Positions 36,107 through 48,149 of a DNA stretch of 64,000 bases are shown here, one piece after another (positions within the stretch are counted from its first letter, which is position 1; each line of letters starts with the position of its first letter). Made by a program: the position numbers and the translations under genes. Source of the stretch: Arabidopsis thaliana (lineage: Eukaryota > Streptophyta > Magnoliopsida > Brassicales > Brassicaceae); the NCBI RefSeq assembly GCF_000001735.4, contig NC_003074.8:17677261-17741260 (forward strand), read 5' to 3'. The notes under the pieces were generated by a model. It searched no databases. It saw only the letters and a program-made list of their open reading frames with translations, and was not told the DNA's origin.

Positions 36107-38791
36107 TCATCTCCGAGATGGAGATAGATCGGTCAAGACAGGAGGAACCCCGCCGTTCTCTGCAGTCTCCAGAGCGGTATCTGTGTGGACTGGGTGAATT
36201 AAGGATTGAACTCTCAAGAAGTAGCTCTCGCTCTGAGGTTGGCTTCTTATGTACCGAGCTTCTGATGTTTCTGTGTTTACTTGTGAATGTTGTTCGGTTC
36301 CTGAGCTCTGGAGGTTGGATAATGCACTGAGATCGAGGTCTGGGAAAACCGAGCACCGGCAACGGGGACATTTCACGTTTAAACGCAGCCACTGGTCTAT
36401 GCACTCCACATGGAAATTATGGGCGCAAGGTAAACCTCTAACCTGTAAGATTCAGACAAAATCCGCTCAATCAAAGGACAGCATTGGGACGAGAAAAGCA
36501 CACAAGCACAGCATGGATAAGAAGTTGGATCCCTAGCAATGGAGATCATTTATAAAAGTGATGTTTAGTACCTCATGGCCGATATGGAACTCCTCTAAGC
36601 AGATTAAGCATTCACCGCAGTCATCTGGCACAGCTTTTAACCTGAACTTAGGAAGTTCTTGAATGAGTGCCTCAACAGCTTCTGTCTGTTTATCAAAGCG
36701 TTAAGCATCAAATATTAGATGTTTTGGAATCATGAGACAGAGATATGATAAATGTAAATTTGGACATAATCACATCCTGCCAATGATCTCTTCGTCGACA
36801 TCATTAACAAAGAAGATTTCTGCCTCTCTACAGACTCTGTGCAACAGGTACTGGAAACATAAATGCTGCGAATTTGTTTCCCTGGATGGGAGAGATTGAA
36901 ACCACAGGCTTCTAGGCACATATTTATTTAAGAAAAGTTACTCGCTGCTTAGCTTGCTGAGAATAAATGACCAGACTTGCCTGGGCTGGAGTCAAGTAAA
37001 GTCCAGGATGATATGTAGCAGCATCTTGACTTATGCCTCTCATCTCTTGGCCTGCGGCTTCGAATGCCCAGTCAGGTACCCTAATCATGTCAACTAAAAT
37101 CTGGGGACAAGACACAGACATTGAAAAATTACTCAGAAGTGTCAGAGACTAATTGCAACTAAGCAGTTAGAGACAAAAATCATAATGACAAACTCCGAAA
37201 CTATCTCATCGTGTAAAGGACTTGAAGTTGAATAATCGGATCCTGGAACTTACCCCGAACTCTGAAATCGGAATTCCCTGCTGAGCACGTAATAAGTGTA
37301 CCTGTCTTCGTGTCAACCACTATCAAGTAAAGTCCATTAAGTGGGGTGCCCTCTTCAAACCAAAAAAAAAAACAGCTTGATATAAATCTACCTTTCCGAC
37401 ACAGATGAAAGCAATGCAGAGGAGGCCACAGTAGCTAAACATCAACCAAATAAGAAAGCCCCATTTCTGGCCTTCTTCAGGTAACTATGGCAAGATAATA
37501 CATACTAACTCAGCAACAGATTTCCAACAAGAATAATCATATGCCATGATCGGAAAAACTACTTACACAAGTTTTCGACTTTGTAAACCATTGTGTACCA
37601 ATTACAGTCCAAGCCCACAGAAATGGATACAGCAGCAGAGATAGGACAGACAGGACAACCACTCTCCCACAAAACATGGCGTTCCGCTGTTGACTTCCAA
37701 AATCCCTAACAGATGTTCATACCAGAAATCAATGTGACATAAGAAACCATATATTCATAAAATTTGCTACCTAGAGAGATAGAGAAACGTTGCAACTAGC
37801 TACTTCTAAGATAAAGCTTGCAACTAGAAGAGCCTATTCGACTGGAGCTACAAAGAAATTCTATGCTTCCCAAATAGCTTATATTTATCATAATCTAATA
37901 CTTCTCAATGAATTAAACGCCTATCTAAGGAATAAGGATAGCAAAGACAATTTTACGCAAAAAAAAAACTTGTTCAGATAACTCTGGGAAACCGGGGAAG
38001 ATTCCAAAAAGTAAAAACCTTTAAAACTCATTGTAACTCTAGAACTAGGGAGATTTAGATGGAACTTACAAGCCAAGTCCAGAAGCAAGACCATTGTCAA
38101 CAAACATGAAGACACGGAAGATAAAGACGGTGGTGTAATCGACCTGAAGTCATAGGAGACAAACACAAATGAAACTGAAACTGATAATAAGAAAGAGCAA
38201 CAAAAAGAATAGAACTGAGGCAGCTACCACAATCCATATATGCAACGGGTATTCACAAGCTCGATATCTGTTCCAGTTGACAGCTACAATGATTCTACGA
38301 CGCAAAATAACCATTAAGGAAACGAAATGGAGAGGTTATCTAGATCACCTTAAACCCTAATAAAACAAAATCCAGTTCACCTATCCCACAAGAACCAAAA
38401 CTAATCAATCGGATCTTCAAAGAAATAAACTTTTTTCTTCTGATTAACCAACTGTATCTCGATCATCAAATCTTATATCGAATGGTGGAGAATTAGCTTT
38501 AAGAATGAGAATTCTCAGCTCGATCCAAACAAGAACAAAACCGAAAAAGAAAAAAAACAAATTTGACAGAATCCAAGTAGCATAAGGATACACACTAGTC
38601 GCAAGCATCGACAAGAAGAACCCATCGTACCTGCACAATTTACAAAAATCAGAAAACCCCAAAACTCAAAAAAAATGGGAATCGATAATCAAATTCGCAA
38701 TCCGTCCCCTTTAGATCGACCCAAGTGAATGAAGATTGAAGAGAGAGAGAGAGAGAGCTCACCACTTGAAATCGACACCTCTCATCGCCAT
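36107..38791 (-). CDS. SIS3: RING-H2 E3 ubiquitin ligase SIS3 (SUGAR-INSENSITIVE 3)
   Basis: A membrane-anchored E3 ligase that promotes sugar responses in seedlings. Exons 38791-38763, 38630-38592, 38294-38228, 38143-38070, 37705-37567, 37484-37392, 37319-37254, 37100-36981, 36685-36572 and 36442-36107 sum to 358 codons plus stop, the known length of AT3G47990. Several hydrophobic segments fill the N-terminal half. The RING-H2 domain is C3H2C3 ([21 protein letters not shown]), split by the intron 36571-36443. The Ser-rich tail ends SPSRR. Two splice sites are unusual: intron 2 has U12-type signals and intron 8 has a GC donor. Both are needed to reach 358 residues in frame. Confidence 0.95.
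36686..36980 (-). other. SIS3: GC-AG intron of SIS3
   Basis: The exon ends CCAGCCCAG and the intron starts GCAAGTCTGG, where the frame ([12 protein letters not shown]) must be cut. The flanking CAG|GCAAGT is the strong U1 match usual for GC donors. Confidence 0.85.
38295..38591 (-). other. SIS3: U12-type (minor spliceosome) GT-AG intron of SIS3
   Basis: On the minus strand the donor reads GT|GTATCCTTATG, matching the RTATCCTT consensus. The sequence before the acceptor holds TTTCCTTAATGG about 19 nt upstream of the CGTAG end, matching the U12 branch site TTCCTTRAY. Only this donor keeps the frame (ATSVIIVAV). Confidence 0.8.
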
Positions 38792-39280
38792 GAGAGAGGT
38801 GAGTAATAGTCGAGAAGAGCTAAAATCCGAGAGAAGAATTAAGGAGAAACCCTAAGATAGATTGAAGATCAAAATGGTTGAATCGATACTCGAAATCGTG
38901 AGCTAATGATGCAAGTGAGAAAGAAGAAAAAGGAGGGATTTTGGAGCCAAGTAGCAAAAATCGCGATGAAGAAACTAAAGAGAAACGGAAACTTCTGGCT
39001 GACGAACAAGTTAAAATTCACGATTTGGTCACTTCTGATGCGTTCAACATTTTTCAGTCATGTTAAAAATATTATTTAAATAGAAAACTTGTATCGAAAT
39101 TTATTAAGAAATATAATAAATATTCAAAATTAGTATAATTTTTTGTCTGTTACAAAAGGAAAAATATATTTATCTGATAAACCTTTTAATAAAAAGTATT
39201 TTTTTCATACTTGTGATCAATTTTATGTTGATATTTTATTCTAAGAATATACTGTATATGAATTTAATAATTAACAACTA

Positions 39281-39492
39281 CTTCCTTTGTTTCATATTAG
39301 TTTAAGGTTTTTATACACATATTAAAAAAATCATGAAAGTCTCATTTAATCTACCTCTTTTATATAAAAATATTATTAATTAAATATAATTGATTAAAAT
39401 ATTAAATATTTATTATTTGTATAGAAAGTTGAAAACAACACTTATTTTGAAAAAAATAAAAACTCTTAAACTACATTTATATAGAAACAGAG
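39281..39492. mobile_element. Stowaway-like MITE (Tc1/mariner type)
   Basis: A 212-bp element flanked by TA on both sides. The ends are CTTCCTTTGTTTCATA and, inverted, CTCTGTTTCTATATAA, with further pairing through TAGTTTAAG and TTTTTA. TIR sequence, TA target and size fit Stowaway. It lies between the SIS3 5' end and the ALDH2B4 3' end. Confidence 0.65.
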
Positions 39493-39821
39493 TATATATT
39501 TAAACAACTGAAAAGTTTTTAATTAATTATTGAGTTTTAACTCTTAATTACTTTAAGATATATATTTTCTAATTTTCGTTGCATTTTTCAGTTTCATGTT
39601 TGTTTTCAGTTTCAATAGAAATCTTGCAAAACCAAAATGAACACACAAGTCTCAGTGTAACAACAGCTATGTGATGAATAAACAACAATGAAAAATTTAT
39701 TAGAAGTATCACAATCCGTTACTCAAATTACAAACCATGACCTTAATTATTACTATTGTAACTTTATAGAGTCTATTTCTTTTGTTTGAGCATTTATGAT
39801 GCTGAAACCACACTCCAGAGA

Positions 39822-42583
39822 TCAGATCCAGGCAGGCTTATTTAGAGCAGTGACGACTGCCTTGATCTGCAAGTAATTATTGAGACTGTATATGCCTTTC
39901 TCTCTCCCATTCCCACTCATCTTGTAACCACCAAATGGTATGGCTGCATCAAATACGTCGAAGCAGTTAACCCATACGGTACCAGCTTTCAAAGCCCTTG
40001 AAACCCTGTTTGCCGTGTCCAGATTCTTCGTGAAAACCCCTGCCGCTAGCCCGTACTTCGTCTCGTTCGCCCTCTTTATCACCTCATCCACATCACTGAA
40101 CCCAACATCATAACCAGTGTTAAACCAAATCTATCATGGTTTCTGTTTTTTAATTGAATACATTTATCTTTAAAAAAAGTTTAGGTTTGGTTGGTTCGAA
40201 ATTAGTTTCAGTTTACCAAATCTCTAACAACTCAGCCATTTTTACCAAATTGTGACTTATTTGTCTACTGGATCAGTTTTATTGGTAGCTCTATATACCT
40301 GAACTTCAAGATCGATTGGACTGGACCGAAAATCTCGTCTTGAGCGATAAGCATGTCATCCTGTAGTTGAACCAAGCGTTCGAGATTAATGCCATGGAGA
40401 ATCGGTAATAGAAGAACATTAAAGATGTCTTAGAAGAGTTTTCTTTTTACCTTAACATTAGAGAAGACAGTAGGTTGGATGAAGTAACCTTTGTCTCCAA
40501 TCTGATCACCACCACATTCAAGAGTAGCATTGCTTTCGATACCTGACTTTATGTACTTCATCACTTTCTCAAATTGCTTCAAATCGATCTATACAAAGTT
40601 TTTGTGAAAACGGAAATCACAAAACCAATCAACAAAGTAGAAAAGCTAAACTCTTCTTAATGGAAGGAAGGAATGTGTATGTGTTACCTGAGGACCCTGT
40701 TCAATGCCTTTCCTGAAAGGATCACCAACAACACGTTTCAATGCGCGTGCCTTTGATTTCTCAACAAACTCATCATACACTTTCTCATGAACAAATGTCC
40801 GAGACCCCGCGCAGCAACATTGCCCCTACAAAAACATTACTCAACATTATCTCAAGAACTAGCTAGGAAAATGAGTCAGCTTAGCTCAAGGTGAATATAT
40901 TCTACTATTGACAAAACCTGGTTGAAGAAGAGGGCAAAGTGTGCAAGCTCTACAGCTTTATCAATATCAGCATCTTCGAATACGATGAACGGTGATTTCC
41001 CTCCAAGTTCCAGAGTTACGGGCTTAAGATTGCTGTTAGCAGCCAATCCAAGTATAACTTTCCCCGTATCAGTCGATCCTGTAAAAGCAAGCTGAAGCAA
41101 AAAGAAGAATGTAAGATAATTTAGTTTCTTAAAGAAGTTAGCAGCAAGTAAATAAATATATCTACCTTGTCTACATCCATATGACTCGCGAGGGCAGCAC
41201 CTGCTGTTGCACCGAATCCCGAAACAATATTCAGAACACCAGGAGGAAGACCCGCCTATCATAAATTTCACAAGAAACATTGTTACTCATCAAAGTTTTT
41301 CTTTTCCTAGAGAAGACAATAGGAGAATCTATCGGATGTATCTTACTTCAAGGAAAAGCTTTCCAGCATAGAAAGCCGTGAGAGGTGTTTGCTCAGCGGT
41401 TTTGAGGACAATGGTGTTACCACAAGCAAGAGCAGGACCAACTTTCCAAGCAAACATCAAAAGTGGAAAATTCCACGGTATGATCTGTCCAGCTACACCT
41501 ATCGGTTCATGTAATGTGTGAACTTGATAGTTTCCATCAGCTGGAATTGTTAGTCCATGAATCTTATCCGCCCATCCTACACATCAAAGCAAAACCAAGA
41601 ATGTTCATTCACAGAAAGTAACACCAAAAGCACCAGAATTCTCAAGATTTAAGTTCGTTTTATGATACCAGCATAGTAACGGAACAATCTTGCAAACATG
41701 GGAATCTCTGCGGTCAAGGATTGTTGGTAAGGCTTGCCATTGTCCCATGTCTCTAGAGACGCGAGCTCTTCGCTGTGTTTCTCAACCAAATCTGCAAACC
41801 TCAACAAAACTCTTGACCTTTCCTGAAACCCAAAACAATAACCATATGTGACCATCCATATCACATTAAAGTTCATAAAACTGAAGACTCAAGAAGAGTA
41901 GTAATATACATACATAAGCACTCATTTTAGGCCAAGGTCCTTCATCAAAGGCCGTCCTTGCAGCTTTCACAGCTCGATTGATATCTTCAGCATCGCCTTC
42001 AGCTACATGAGCAATGACTTCGCCTGTCCTCGGATCAAGAGTCGGAAACGTCTTACCTAAATCCCCAAATCCAAATATCAATACTCAAAAAACTTTGCTT
42101 TTTTCTACCAATTCCTCTACGTGGGAGACAAATAAAAATGAAAACTTTAATCACCAGAAGCAGAGTCAACAAAGTTCCCATTGATGAGGAGCTGTGTGTG
42201 AGAAACTTGAACAGATGGGTTTATGATTTCCTCAGCAGCAGCAGAAGAGGTTCCAAATCTCCTTAAGATCCCTCCATTGTAACAATTTCTCCCTGAAAAT
42301 TATCATCTTTACACATCACAACCTAGATTCGACATAGACCCACAAATCAAAGAATCTAACTTTCAGTCTATTTCATTGGACATAACGTTAATTTTGTAGA
42401 ATTCAGCATAAGTTTAGTGATAAAGTAGAAACATGGAGATACAGTGGAAAATTCACTGATTCAGCAGAGAGATCGAACAGTGGTTTGTTTGTTTGTGTGT
42501 GAGATACCTTGAGAACGAAACAGTAAGGGAGAGGAAGCTGAAAAAGATCGAGATAAAAGAGAAGACACTCTACGAGCCGCCAT
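39822..42583 (-). CDS. ALDH2B4: Mitochondrial aldehyde dehydrogenase ALDH2B4
   Basis: NAD+-dependent oxidation of acetaldehyde and other aldehydes to acids (family 2B; the maize relative is the restorer factor rf2a). Exons 42583-42508, 42292-42155, 42056-41914, 41822-41669, 41576-41347, 41255-41166, 41091-40918, 40825-40688, 40588-40451, 40360-40299 and 40095-39822 total 538 codons plus stop, matching AT3G48000. The N terminus [14 protein letters not shown] is a mitochondrial presequence. IPWNFPLLM, the FTGSTDTGK nucleotide-binding loop, the LELGGKSP glutamate motif and the active-site cysteine in GQCCCAG are all present. All introns are GT-AG and no damage is seen. Confidence 0.97.
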
Positions 42584-44074
42584 GGATGAAACAAGTTTCA
42601 AGCTTTAAGCTTCAAAACGTCAAAGTTCTTATCTTTTATTCTTCGAATTCTCCTCCTCTTCTCTCTCTCTCTCTGTTTGATGGGATTTATAATTTGATTT
42701 GAAGGAGAAAGAATCCAACGGTTGAGATCTCCGGATATCTCTAACACATGTCGCTTAACTTACACTCTCTTGGTTTGTGTTGCCGTACTTTGAATGGCTC
42801 TATTTGACTAGACTGATTTGTCCGTTTCCTAATATCAAAGACAAAAGAAGCGATTTTTATTGCATAAGAGAAAAAAGAAATGTTTTTCTTTTTCCCTCTT
42901 AGAAAAATGAGATTCGGGAAAAAATAATTAAAATAAATTAGTAAGACAACAAACAACGTTGACAAATAAAAAACTAAAAGATAAGACAAAAAGTTGTCTT
43001 GCCGTGATCTCTGATTTTTTGGTATGTGTATCCATATGATTCAGACTCAATATGTTTTTTCTTTTTTCTTTCATATTAGATTTAGATCCAACTACAAATT
43101 AAAATTAATTAATTGTGGATATCATTTTTTGTGGCAATGTGGAAAAATTATAATGAAAATAAAGGAAATATCTATATAAATGCAAAAGTTGCTAGTTATG
43201 GTGTGAAGTCGTTTTCTAAGCGGTAGTTGTGTCATCTATTTGGTATGTTTTTCATCTTTTCTTGTAAATATAGGTTACTTTGCGGATTGTGATGTTTGTC
43301 CCTTGAAATCTTTCGACAAATAAAGAAAAAAAATCATCTGCTATTAATAAGAAGATTTAATTCGTACCATTTGAATACAATGAGAAAATTCTACTGCTCC
43401 AAAAGGTTACTAATCAAGAAAATGATTAAAGTTGAGAAAAAGGTGGTTTTTTTCTATGTGCTTTTTACAATATTATTTTCAGATTTCATTCTATATTCAC
43501 ATATTCATCTTTAAAATTAAATTATGGCATAAATGACAAATATATGGTTTTTGACACGATTGCGAGATTTAATCAGTTTATATATTAAAAATATCAAGCA
43601 ATAAACTGAAAGGGATTACATATTTTTTTTGGTTTGCACAAAATCATGTAGACGAAGAAAAATACAAGTTGAAGTGTGTAATCAAAAATCATTTTCGTCC
43701 AATCAAATAGTGGAATGAGTCTATGACTATATCCTTTATTTTTCTTTTATAAGTGTCATTCTCATTATTTTTGACCAAAATATGGTCATTGCCCAAATTC
43801 AATTTATAATTAATTAATTTTTTAATTCACCTAAATTATGTGAAAACATAATTAGACTTAAACACAAGGTGTTTTATGAGTTTCAAAGCCCACTTTGTGT
43901 ACCAATAAATGCTGTAGGAGCCAAGAGTGCGTTGGATAGAAATCGACATAATATCGACCGACGTCAAGTCACAATTACTTCAATCTGTAATAATGTTTCT
44001 TTGTATACCTGACTATTGGTTACAGCAAATCAAGTTAGTGTCAGAAATCCTAAATGCATTTGTCACAACAACTA
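42584..44074. other. 1.5-kb spacer without a gene
   Basis: Holds the ALDH2B4 upstream region (a CT-rich leader around 42,655-42,675) and AT-rich sequence up to the CNGC16 3' end. No coding or repeat structure is seen. Confidence 0.6.
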
Positions 44075-46768
44075 TCAGAAGAATCCTGGATCCTCTGGTT
44101 TAAACATTTTAGGCATCTTCAAAGTTGGATGATCAGGATCAATTCTTGTAGATCCTCTTTGGTTCCCTAAAACACCTCTCTTAGTATTAGCTGCGAACTT
44201 AGACGCTAATATTGTTGCACTCAAATTTTGATTATTGCTGCTGTTTTCGTCTCCGTTGTTATTATTACTTTCAGGCATGTCCTCTTCGAATTGATAGTCT
44301 CCATCATCGTCATAGAAGTAATCGTCTTCTTCCTCTTGCCTAGCTAACTCCATTGCTAATTTCCTCTTCATGTATCGCCTCCAAGCAGCTTGTATAAAAC
44401 AAGTTCCCCATGCTCTCCATTGATGCGAATAGTATCTGGTTACAGTCAAAACATAAAGATCAAGAAACCTTATAGCGTGTGAAGCAAGAAACCTATATTG
44501 CTTATGAGACCATACGAGGATTACCTGAAAGCATGTTGGAGTTTCTTGCTGTGAAGACGTCTGAATTGGTTAGCTACGAATTTCAAGTCCTCTGCTCGGA
44601 GAGCGAAAGCTTCTACTTCGGAGAGAGTCCTTACGGTTCTCGTGGACAATGGTAGATTATGATTAATGTTTGGCACTAAAGCCCAGGTTAAAAGCTCTTC
44701 ACCGCAGAAATCTCCTGGTCTAAGTGTGATAGAGTTAAAGAATCCTGACCGTCCACCATCTGTAGTTGAACTCTCCATCTGACCTCTAATAATGAAAAGC
44801 ATCTCGTTTACAGGATCGCCTTCGCGTATAACATAGGTGTCTTTTGTGTTCAAGGACGGAACTAGACGCTCACATATCGCATCCAAGAGCTGGTCATCCA
44901 TCTGCGCAAAGAACGGCACCTGAAAAATTAAAAGAACGTAAAATTAGGGTTTCTTACTTGAGTGGAACGTAATGGAAATGTGGTGTTATTCTGGTGTGGC
45001 TTACACGGCGAACGAGGGCAAGACAGAGATGTCGTTGGATCTGGCGACGAAGATCCAATGGTAGAGCCCGTAGAATGGCTTCTTCGTCGACTCCACGAGT
45101 CGTTAGCCATTTATATTGGACGAATCGCCTTACACGCTCTTGTAACTCATCTGGCAATTGCCTATGTCGCATCCATTCCTCTGTGTCTCTTCTTCGAACT
45201 CTCCATTCGTCTAACCTAGCAGTCGTCGATTGCAGATAGTTCTTCAAAAAGCAGAGAAATCACTTAGACTCCATTAAAAACTATGGAGAGAGCTAATTTT
45301 CATTTGAATTTTACCTGAACATTTCCAATGAGATGAGAGAAGAAAACAAGACCCGCGACACAAATGAAACAACTGAATATAGTCTCACTGCTCAGTGTAC
45401 TCGCTGCAAGACTCTGTCCATAGGAACTACACAAAACCAAATCAAGAAAAAAAGATCAGTTAACAAGTCGCCAAAAGCAGCGGTTTTATTTGTTTTAAGA
45501 CAGATGAATATCAACCAACCTGAGGTTACGGAGACCCCACCAAAGGCAGTAGAAGTATTTATCAAAGAAAGGAGAGGAAGTGACATCATTAGTGAACGCA
45601 TCACCGAACATACCAAACTGAAAATGTTGGTCATCGTCATTGCGTGCATCACAATTTGACAGAACCCGAGTGATCCGCATCCAAGCTTGTCTACCTGGAT
45701 CATGCAACGATCCACAGTCTAGAAACAAGAGACTACAAGAAGGTGAATGCGTTGCGTTCATCTCTTTAATGCACTCTCTTCTCCAGCATTCGTGCTGTCT
45801 CTGGATCGATAAAACGTACCAAACCGATCCAAGAACCTAAAAGGGAAACCAAGTTGTGAAACAGAGACATTTTTAAGTCATGTATAAGAAAGAGAAATGG
45901 TTACTTACGTGGCTCACAAGTAAGTAAAGGATGAGATTGTAGGCTGCACCGGACCAGGCTGTTTTGGCTGCGACTCCGGTGGCTTTAATGATTCGACGGT
46001 TGAGAGGAAGCATGACGAGGAAGCGAGGCACATATTGTATAAGGACGATCAATGAAAGTGTGTGGTTCTGGTGAGCTGCGTATCTGAATTCTCCAGCATT
46101 TGGTATCACAAACCAAATCATTATCTGAGAAAAACAGAGAGATTTCAATTTAAAGAACAGAACATAATATCAATAATTCTTGGCCTTGAATTTGTCACCG
46201 GTTGGTTTTGAAATGTTTCATCAGTAACACTATTCTGCCATTGTTACCTATATGAGCCCTAGGAAAATAAAAATAAGCTGAATTGAACCTGAGGAAGAGG
46301 AAGGGTGGCGGCTAGGTCGATGACGAACTCAGATTTGAGGTAACGGATAGCGATTTCACGGCGGTCCATAACAAGCTCTCCACGACCAAAGACTCTAGAG
46401 GATTTGGATACAAAAGCGGTTTTGAATTTGAGGAGAATGTGGATGAGGAAGGAGAGATCGGCTAGGTTTCGGAAGCATGTGACGAAAATGCCGAAACGGA
46501 CGTCGATGGACATACATGCGGTTCCGGCTTGGACAATGGGGAGATAGAAGTAGAGAGGATCGAGGAAGAGAGCGAGGAGGCATGTGATGAGGAAAATGTG
46601 GTTCCATCTCGTGATTAGGTCACCGCCAGGGTCGAGAGTTTTGTCACGGAGCTTGGAGAAGATGGATCGACGGCGTTGGTTGTTGGGGTCGTTGTGGTGG
46701 TGACGGAGGGAGAATGTTGTCGGGAAATTGCGAAACCGTGCGGAGGTGTAGAGGTGGAGGTTGCTCAT
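44075..46768 (-). CDS. CNGC16: Cyclic nucleotide-gated channel CNGC16
   Basis: Ca2+-permeable cation channel of group III, known for pollen tolerance of heat and drought. Exons 46768-46289, 46124-45909, 45836-45520, 45426-45315, 45241-45005, 44919-44525 and 44435-44075 give 705 residues, matching AT3G48010. Six transmembrane segments are followed by the pore (LWWGLRNLSSYGQS, split by an intron). The cyclic-nucleotide-binding domain follows (PFFAQMDDQLL through GDFCGEELLTWAL). The adjoining calmodulin/IQ region is WRAWGTCFIQAAWRRYMKRK, and the tail is acidic, Asn-rich and ends PEDPGFF. The 5' end faces the small gene at 47,333 across about 560 bp, a shared promoter region. Confidence 0.95.
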
Positions 46769-47332
46769 TTGGGGGTTGCGTGTGTTTCAAGTTATGGAAG
46801 GGAGAGATTTGTGGGAGTAGAAGAATGAGACCATATTGGAGACAATTAAGGAGAGGAGAGAGCCTGTGTCTATGAAAAATTATTTCGTTGATAGAAAAGT
46901 TAATTACTGACAAATATTAAACATTAGTTTAGCTGATTTTGTTTTTGTCGTCTAAAATTAATTTTATTAAAGACACATACAAAGAAACAACAGAGAGTAT
47001 TATACGAAAACAAAAGATGATGATCGTAAATCAATTTATTGACTATTTATGTTGCTCGATGGTCAAAAACTTAATGAAAAAGATGTGATCTAGGTATACA
47101 ATTTTTTTTTTAATTAGGTTATTCGTAATAAAATTCATGATCGAGATGTTTAAAAGTAATTTGAATATTATGTGTAGGGGACAATACAATTTTTATGACT
47201 TATATGTGACTTGGTCTATGATTGTTTAAAATATAAAATTGCAGCCAATGGTTTGATTACAGCTAAAAAAACAGTTTCGTGTTGGCTTCTATTACACCAA
47301 AACCCTTCAAACTCAGTTTCGACCCTTTTGTA

Positions 47333-47740
47333 ATGGAAGTTGGACAAGCGAATCCGCTTCTTGGTGAATCGTCTTGCTGTTCCACCACCGTTAAATCCTC
47401 CTGGTGGCAGCGAATTCACAGAAACAACCACCAGGAGCCACGGTGGTGGGTGCGAGCGTTTCTAAAGATCCGAGAATGGTCGGAGATCGTGGCTGGGCCA
47501 CGGTGGAAGACTTTCATCCGCAGATTCAACCGCGATCCACGCCGAGGTCAAGACTGGGACGATAGTGACAAATTCCGATACGATCCTGTGAGTTACACTT
47601 TGAGTTTCGAAGATGAAGACAAAGACGACGACGACGAAGCTGGAGTCGGTGGAGTCAGAAGCTTCTCGATGCGCTACGCTTCTGTCCCCGTTGCTTCAGG
47701 TAAATCTCCCGCTGTTATCAGCGTTGACGCCGTGAAATGA
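47333..47740 (+). CDS. Small plant protein of unknown function
   Basis: Probably AT3G48020. A single-exon frame of 135 codons from ATG 47,333 (MEVGQANPLL); an in-frame ATG at 47,279 would add 18 residues. The middle is rich in Trp and Arg (WWVRAFLKIREWSEIVAGP; WKTFIRRFNRDPR), followed by KFRYDPVSYTLSFED and an acidic run. It has no signal peptide or membrane segment. I recognise the layout from plant stress-related small proteins but cannot assign a function. It is divergent from CNGC16. Confidence 0.75.
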   Translation: MEVGQANPLLGESSCCSTTVKSSWWQRIHRNNHQEPRWWVRAFLKIREWSEIVAGPRWKTFIRRFNRDPRRGQDWDDSDKFRYDPVSYTLSFEDEDKDDDDEAGVGGVRSFSMRYASVPVASGKSPAVISVDAVK

Positions 47741-48149
47741 TATCTCTTCGGACGAGTTCGACGATAGGCGTTTGAAAAGTCTCTCGTATGAGTTGCGTTT
47801 CCTCCTTGTTTATTATTTGTTTAAAAGTTAAGTTTGGTTTGATTTATTATTTATCGTTGAAAGTTACTCCTCTTTCAACGTGTCTTGTAAATGTATCACG
47901 ACGGTCTAATATTTTGATTCTATAATTTTCCTGTGTTCTAACGATTTCATGTCTGTAGTAAGTAACAAGGAAGACTAAGATGCAACCAAAAAACCACCTA
48001 TTTTTGTTTAATAAACAGAACTCTCTTCTTCTCCGACCAAAACCAGATCTTTGACATAGACATACTCTCTTTTCACTACAAAACATTAGAGCCTACCCCA
48101 ACTACCAGAGTCTTGTTATACCGAATCACCCTCGTGAATGGAGCATTTA

